Below are positions 59,101 through 64,000 of a stretch of 64,000 bases of DNA, piece by piece. The position numbers and the translations under genes are program-made. Every line of letters begins with the position of its first letter. Position 1 is the first letter of the stretch. Where the stretch lies: NCBI RefSeq assembly GCF_025612915.1, contig NC_069111.1:51049462-51113461 (forward strand), read 5' to 3'. A model generated the notes under the pieces. That model did not search any database, was not told where the DNA came from, and saw only the letters and a list, made by a program, of their open reading frames with translations. This DNA is from Magallana angulata (lineage: Eukaryota; Mollusca; Bivalvia; Ostreida; Ostreidae).

Positions 59101-61879
59101 GGGTTGGGCTCAATATAAGTGCTAAAGTAGTGGATATATTATCAATCCAAAACATCTTAATGTGTATAGAGTCTTATATTTTTAGACGAGTTCTTCATGG
59201 ATTTTCTTGTAATTCCGTTGTGTCAAGAGAAACCTGATGAGTAAGTACAGAAGGGGGCTCAACTCTGTACCAAAGTTAGGGCTTCATGGTACTTGTTTAA
59301 TTAGCAATGTCAAGTTTGGCATTGCATAAAAAAAGAAAATATCAGAAACAGAGATACATTTGTACAAACTAAATCTTTGTATAGAATAAAACAGATTTCA
59401 TTTTCAGTGTGCTAATATGTTCAGAATGCTGTATAATTTGTAGGAAGTCATTGATCTGACGGAGGATTTAGTCGGAAACAAGCAGTTGACAGCTATCGCA
59501 GTCGATGCCAGTGCCTCAGGAAGTGGTCTTGGATCTTTACAGGACATTGCGCCCGCAGAGTGGAAGGTGGGAGACCCCTGTCTGGCTGTGTGGTCCAAAG
59601 ATGGACAGTAAGTCGAAGTCTTTTATACATTAACATATCATTGCTCAAAGGATGTTCTTCAGTAGAGGCCATTGTTTACTGAAACAATTTACCCGATATA
59701 CTGTATTTTTGGTAATTTTTCGTGATGATCTTATTCTGCGGAGGGGAGGGGGGGTTGTGAATGCAATTATCACAAAATATCAAATACCTGGTACACAAAA
59801 AGTATATCAGGTATTATTTGCTATAGAAAACTTTTTAATTAAGTTGATAAAATAACTGATGTGAATAAAAAGTGTTACACATTTTCCCCTTTTTAATAAA
59901 AAACAAAACACCAATATATGGTACATCTCTGTATTTTTTCTCTGTATTGTATGATTTTTTAAAACTCCGTTCCATTTTCTTCTTTGTTAAAGGTTGTATG
60001 AAGCAAAGATTGATGAAATACTGGAGGATGGGACTTGTGCCATCACTTTTGACAGCTATGGAAACACAGATGTAACTGAGGTAATGAGAAAAACAGTTGT
60101 TTTGGATGTTGTTGTAGATTCATTCAGTTTATGGTATACTCTTTATTAGTGTGACATATAGGACATTGAAGTACCGGTATAAAGAATAGATGACATCTTC
60201 GGGATGATAAAAATATATGTACGTGCACATGTACTTTGTAATGTAACGGATTGATGATCGAAAACCTTAAAATGATCTGGCTATTCAATGGTTCTTGTTC
60301 CACAAGTATAATTTCCAGAAATAACCAAGCATACATGTATACACTTTGTCTTAATTAAAGGCCACATATGATTTGAGAAAAGATTAAACAAGCTACCGGG
60401 TTATTTAAATTATATTATCGTTTTTTATCGAAGGTCAAATTATTACGGAAGATTGATCCATCTCAACAGAAAAAAGATGCAGATAAGAAGCCCAAGTCCA
60501 AGTAAGTAAAAATTAGAATGTACATGTATGAGTGCGCAATGTATTTGACCTTTGAACCAATTAGAATGATCTATATTTGAGGAAGTGAATGGATTTGAAA
60601 CAACTATTTCTTGATGGGTCATTTGTCAATAGATACATTTTTACTTCATTTTAATATCCATTTTCCTTCTGTAAGACTTAGCAATTCATATATATAAATT
60701 GTACGTCAAAATCCAAGTGTCCAGTTGAATGGTTCTTTTTGGTCATTGTAGACGAGATCAAATAGCAGAACAGAAGGAATACAGGAGAAAGAAGCAACAA
60801 AAGAAGGCTCAGCGCCTCAAGCAGATGGAGGAAGAGAGGGAGACAGAGAAGAACAAATGGCTGGACTTCAATACAAAAGTGAGTAACTCCTGACACCCCC
60901 CCCCCCCCAACTGTGGTGTTTGGATTCAAATGTTGAATACCATGAATTGATGTTATAGCTATGTAAAAAAAATCCTGACTTGAATTATTTATAAACAAAG
61001 ATATGCATCAGGTACATGTAGTTGAATACCATGAATTGGATGTTAAATCCTGACTTGAATTATTTATAAACAAAGATATGCATCAGGTACATGTAGTTGA
61101 ATACCATGAATTGGGTGTTATAGCTATGTAAAAAAATCCTGACTTGAATTATTTATAAACAAAGATGTGCATCAGGTACATGTAGTTGAATAACATGTCA
61201 GAATTGGATGTTATATAGCTATGTAAAAAAAATCCTCACTTGAATTATTTATAAACAAAGATGTGCATCAGGTACATGTAGTTGAATACCATGAATTGGA
61301 TGTAATAGCTATGTAAAAAAATCCTGACTTGAATTTTTTTTAAACAAAGATATGCATCAGGTACATGTAGTTGAATACCATGAATTGGATGTTATAGCTA
61401 TGTAAAAAAAATCCTGACTTGAATTATTTATATACAAAGATATGCATCAGGGACATGTAATTGAATACCATGAATTGGATGTTATAGTTATGTAAAAAAA
61501 ATCCTGACTTGAATTATTTATAAGCAAAGATATGCATCAGGTACATGTAGTTTCATGGTGTGTATCATGTACTTTAGTGGTTCATCCTATGTGGTATACA
61601 ACTGGCTACAGATAAATTGAGTACCGGTAATTTAATATAAATAATCTCTTATTTTTGTTTTACTTTATCGTTATTTAAATAAAACTTGTCCTGTTTTATG
61701 AGTATCTTTATTCTTGTTTAACATGTTTCCAGACTTTCTCCAAAACAAACAAAGGCAAAGTTAAAAAGAGCATCTTTGCCACCCCTGATGCAGTCAACGG
61801 TAAAGTGGGGGTGGGGACATGTGGACAGGGCGGTCGTCCCATGACCTCCTTTCAGCATGCAGAGAAGTGGAAGAAGTGA
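56131..61879 (+). CDS. SMNDC1: Survival-motor-neuron-related splicing factor 30 (SMNDC1)
   Basis: Seven exons, 56131-56184, 58655-58720, 59444-59607, 59993-60080, 60434-60501, 60752-60878 and 61733-61879, join in frame to 237 residues (human 238). SMNDC1/SPF30 is a nuclear spliceosome assembly factor whose Tudor domain reads symmetrically dimethylated arginines on Sm proteins. Evidence: N-terminal coiled coil (ENLATYKLQLQQ, LNKLKKDLQ); Tudor domain about 80-128 beginning EWKVGDPCLAVWSKDGQLYE, with the aromatic cage at Trp90, Tyr97, Phe114 and Tyr117; Lys/Arg/Glu-rich helix (EYRRKKQQKKAQRLKQ); conserved end KSIFATPDAVNGKVGVGTCG. AATAAA at 62377-62382 is a good poly(A) signal. It shares its promoter with SNX17. 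The extreme C terminus (HAEKWKK) is shorter than the human YNVRHLMPQ end. Confidence 0.96.
56478..57152. mobile_element. CAGG...CCTG element with 5 bp target duplication
   Basis: CAGGTCCAGTACAATCACTA is mirrored exactly at the right end, and arms of ~95 bp contain TAGCTACGTAGCTT and ACCTACATAGC motifs. CTGAT flanks both sides (56,473-56,477 and 57,153-57,157). Same end style and duplication length as the 29 kb element. It lies in SMNDC1 intron 1. Confidence 0.8.
57339..57637. mobile_element. Possible ~300 bp inverted-repeat element
   Basis: GAGTTTCTCTGACTCTAAC near 57,340 is mirrored by AGAGTCAGAGGAATCTC near 57,622-57,638. A small GACACCAGTTGGTGTC hairpin lies in the middle. Borders are uncertain. 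Confidence 0.45.
59692..59924. mobile_element. TACCGTATATA MITE, copy 3 (SMNDC1 intron 3)
   Basis: CGATATACTGTATTTTTGG at the left and CCAATATATGGTAC at the right. Inner blocks AGAAAACTTTTTAATTAAG and GTGTTACACATTTTCCCC match the other copies. It is more diverged and contains a poly-G insertion. Confidence 0.55.
60926..61552. repeat. Minisatellite, ~85-90 bp unit, about 7 copies
   Basis: The unit runs GTTGAATACCATGAATTGGA, GTTATAGCTATGTAAAAAAA, TCCTGACTTGAATTATTTAT, then AACAAAGATATGCATCAGGT and ACATGTA. One early unit lacks the TAGCTATGTAAAA part. It lies in SMNDC1 intron 6. Confidence 0.88.
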
Positions 61880-63222
61880 AAGTCTATGCTGTACAGCAGC
61901 CATTGTGTTTGTGACATTGTTGCACAGTAGATACATGTTGATGATAATGAAAGTTCTTTTAGGAGAGAAAGGGAGGTAATTGTAAATGAGGAATGCATTG
62001 TTTGGACTAATTTATGGTCAAGTGACTGTGTGCAACTGACTTCATTATATATGTTCACAATAAGCATTCTTATGGAGATTGGTGCATTGTAATAGGCACT
62101 TCATTGTATACAATGTATTCAAGTCATGAACAGGAATGTACAGTAAATATAAGCTGAACTGATTGATCTCTGTATAAAATTTTATTTTGTGAAGAATTAT
62201 CATTTTCATTAGCAACAAAAAGTTCGTTTTAGGTTAAGTATGCATTTTATTTCCTAGCAAATAAGTAAACATTAATCCCTGAGAAAGGATGGAGTAACTT
62301 TTTTTTTTACTTAACCTTGCAAATTTACATCATGTACTAAGAATTCATTTTTTTATTTGTTTCCATCATTTTACAAAATAAAATCTTTTATAACTTTAGA
62401 CATTTGAGTTTTATTTTGCAAGAGGTAATATCCTTCCCATTGGTGCAAGTGCCTTATACATTATCTCTTCCCTATGTCCTTATACTAGAACGGACATGAA
62501 AATCAGTTGCATGATATGGAGAAAGCTGATACAGGTGTTTACAGTATTTCTTAGTATGAGCAAATTTACAATAAGTATTTTTAAAAATGAAAAATATATC
62601 ATTGTAATGTAGGATATAAAATCTACCGTATATTAAAGTTAGAAAAAAAAAGTATTTCTTAATAAGTAATCTTGTTACTGCACTTGGAAAAAAAATGTAA
62701 ACAAAAACAAAAAAACTGGGTGGCCACTTGATAAATGTACATTGCATCATTAATAAATAAAAGATTTTAAATCATATAAATCTAATTTTTCTAAAATCTC
62801 CCTCAGTAACAACAATGAGAACAACAAAACCATCGTGTACATATCTCCTGGTACATGTATTTATATTACTGGTATAATGAATTTCTTTCACTACTTGGTG
62901 TATCTATAATATTGTAGAGAAATGTGTAAAGCATCTTTGTAACATACAAAAGGAGAGACCCTTGTCAATAAATCTATCAGTATACACGTAAAATGTGATG
63001 TTATCACATGCATGCAAAGGAAATTCTCATGAAAAATCATTGAATATCATTCACAACAAGTAAGTAAAATTAAAAATAAATTTAAGAAATACAACCATTT
63101 CAAATGTTAAGTTTTATACATTATACATATATACCTGTCTGGCCATAAAATTTAAAGAACAAAGTGTAGCAAAAGCTAAACTTAAGGCAATTTAAACAAA
63201 ACATCAATTTGTGTCATGTGTC
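61880..63222. other. Convergent 3' region between SMNDC1 and the BTB gene
   Basis: It holds the SMNDC1 3' UTR (to about 62,400) and probably the 3' UTR of the minus-strand BTB gene. No other gene or repeat was recognised. Confidence 0.6.
62377..62382 (+). terminator. SMNDC1 poly(A) signal
   Basis: AATAAA about 500 bases after the stop at 61,879. Confidence 0.65.
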
Positions 63223-64000
63223 CTAGCAAGTGCTGAACTGAACAACATCCTCCAGCTTTCTCTTCACCCCCAGAGATTCTTGGTCCACATCTGTTGTATA
63301 CCCTTTGGTAAACAATAGACCTGGAATGAGCCCGCGTGCCCTATTGGTCTGTTCCGACTTGTATGTCGTCAAGAAGTAAAAGTTGACGTCCTGTGTGACC
63401 ACGCTGGCCATCCCTGCATCTCCCCAGTGGCTCTCCCAACCGTCCTTCTGTACAAACACTGAGTACCTTACATCAGGCTCCAGTCGGATGGACTTCGGGA
63501 ATTTCAGGTTGAAAATGGTTTTTTCTGGTTCTACATGGACTTGTTTTGTCACATCTGTCAACACTATATCATTATCACTATCTTCCAATGCAGCATACAC
63601 AGACAGAGACTGGGTGTTTGTGTGATGGCCTCCATACAGTAGGAGCCCAGTGAGAAGGATTTGAATGTCAACATAAAAGTCAATTCTCCCAGTCTTTCGT
63701 CCCCATTTCACATCAATTCTGTCGTAAGAGAATCGTTTGCAGCTGTATTGGTCTGTTCCTCTACGTTTTCGAACACAAAACTTGGTCTGACAAATTTTCA
63801 ATTCTGCCATTTGCCTTGTTACATCTTCTGTCTCTTTCTCTGATAACACATTTGCCTTACAAACTGTTTCATTGAAAAAATGCATACTCATAATGGGGAA
63901 ACGTATGCAGTAGAGGCAGTTGTCTAGAACACTCCTCCTGTTGGGTCCATTGTCCTCTAAGTTTGAATTCTGACACTGGACTGAAGCCCAATGCATGACT
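63223..64000 (-). CDS. BTB/BACK/PHR-domain protein, C-terminal exon (partial)
   Basis: One long open frame runs from the window edge to the stop at 63223, about 258 residues. It continues upstream of the apparent Met (VMHWAS...), so this is the last exon of a larger gene, not a start. The beginning WASVQCQN ... NRRSVLDNCLYCIRFPIM is the end of a BACK domain as in BTBD1/2/3/6-type proteins. The rest is a PHR domain: RFSYDRIDVKWGRKTGRIDF, LLLYGGHHTNTQ, YSVFVQKDGWESHWGDAG, then ARGLIPGLLFTKGY. Such proteins usually serve as substrate adaptors for Cullin-3 ubiquitin ligases. The PHR core is diverged from the vertebrate form (for example CVRKRRGTDQYSCKRFSYDR), so the exact subfamily is open. It is convergent with SMNDC1. 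Confidence 0.88.
   Translation of the reverse strand, partial: VMHWASVQCQNSNLEDNGPNRRSVLDNCLYCIRFPIMSMHFFNETVCKANVLSEKETEDVTRQMAELKICQTKFCVRKRRGTDQYSCKRFSYDRIDVKWGRKTGRIDFYVDIQILLTGLLLYGGHHTNTQSLSVYAALEDSDNDIVLTDVTKQVHVEPEKTIFNLKFPKSIRLEPDVRYSVFVQKDGWESHWGDAGMASVVTQDVNFYFLTTYKSEQTNRARGLIPGLLFTKGYTTDVDQESLGVKRKLEDVVQFSTC

Noticed and set aside
1-64000. Retroviral, LTR or other virus-like elements
   Set aside because: No reverse transcriptase, integrase, capsid-like frame or paired long terminal repeats were recognised. The mobile DNA seen is non-autonomous DNA elements, SINE fragments and pearl-like repeats.

Overview
Eukaryotic nuclear DNA, almost certainly a bivalve mollusc and probably an oyster. 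The evidence is AT-rich sequence, small exons in long introns, a 12-cysteine secreted protein like the oyster cvSI serine-protease inhibitors, pearl-type repeats (tandem ~165 bp core units followed by an ACGG/ACAG microsatellite), and many short inverted-repeat DNA elements.

Left part, about 1-27 kb: fast-evolving secreted-protein genes. Two tandem cvSI-like genes lie at 1.1-5.0 kb and 7.2-8.0 kb. The second has UGA exactly where the first has a conserved cysteine codon. Then come five genes of an unnamed family of small secreted proteins: three on the minus strand (9.8-11.3, 16.1-16.8, 20.2-20.9 kb) and two on the plus strand (21.8-23.4, 26.3-27.1 kb). All five have a TATA box, an MNK signal peptide, a variable Gly/Tyr/Gln-rich body, a phase-1 intron, and a 19-20 residue hydrophobic last exon with an N-glycosylation sequon. 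At least four also have an intron in the 3' UTR. Their promoters and exports suggest abundant secretion; the role is unknown.

Right part, about 28-64 kb: conserved housekeeping genes that I could splice completely. These are ALDH8A1 (+, 28.7-37.4 kb, 10 exons, 482 aa), SNX17 (-, 46.3-55.8 kb, 15 exons, 441 aa), SMNDC1/SPF30 (+, 56.1-61.9 kb, 7 exons, 237 aa) and the 3' end of a BTB/BACK/PHR-domain gene (-, 63.2 kb to the edge). SNX17 and SMNDC1 are head to head over a 313 bp shared promoter. SMNDC1 and the BTB gene are tail to tail.

Introns and intergenic DNA are full of non-autonomous DNA elements: three flanked by TTAA, two CAGG...CCTG elements with 5 bp target duplications, and fold-back elements with 6 and 9 bp duplications. 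There are also tRNA-derived SINE fragments, one SINE with a deeply conserved core domain, two pearl-like elements, and several minisatellites. Two minisatellites in ALDH8A1 appear to have grown out of splice junctions.

The most unusual structure is at 41,855-42,266. It is a row of seven (perhaps eight) hairpins with a near-constant 16-base loop, different but complementary stems, and unrelated spacers, closed by a perfect 15 bp outer inverted repeat. I know of no described family with this design. No retroviral or other virus-like element was recognised.
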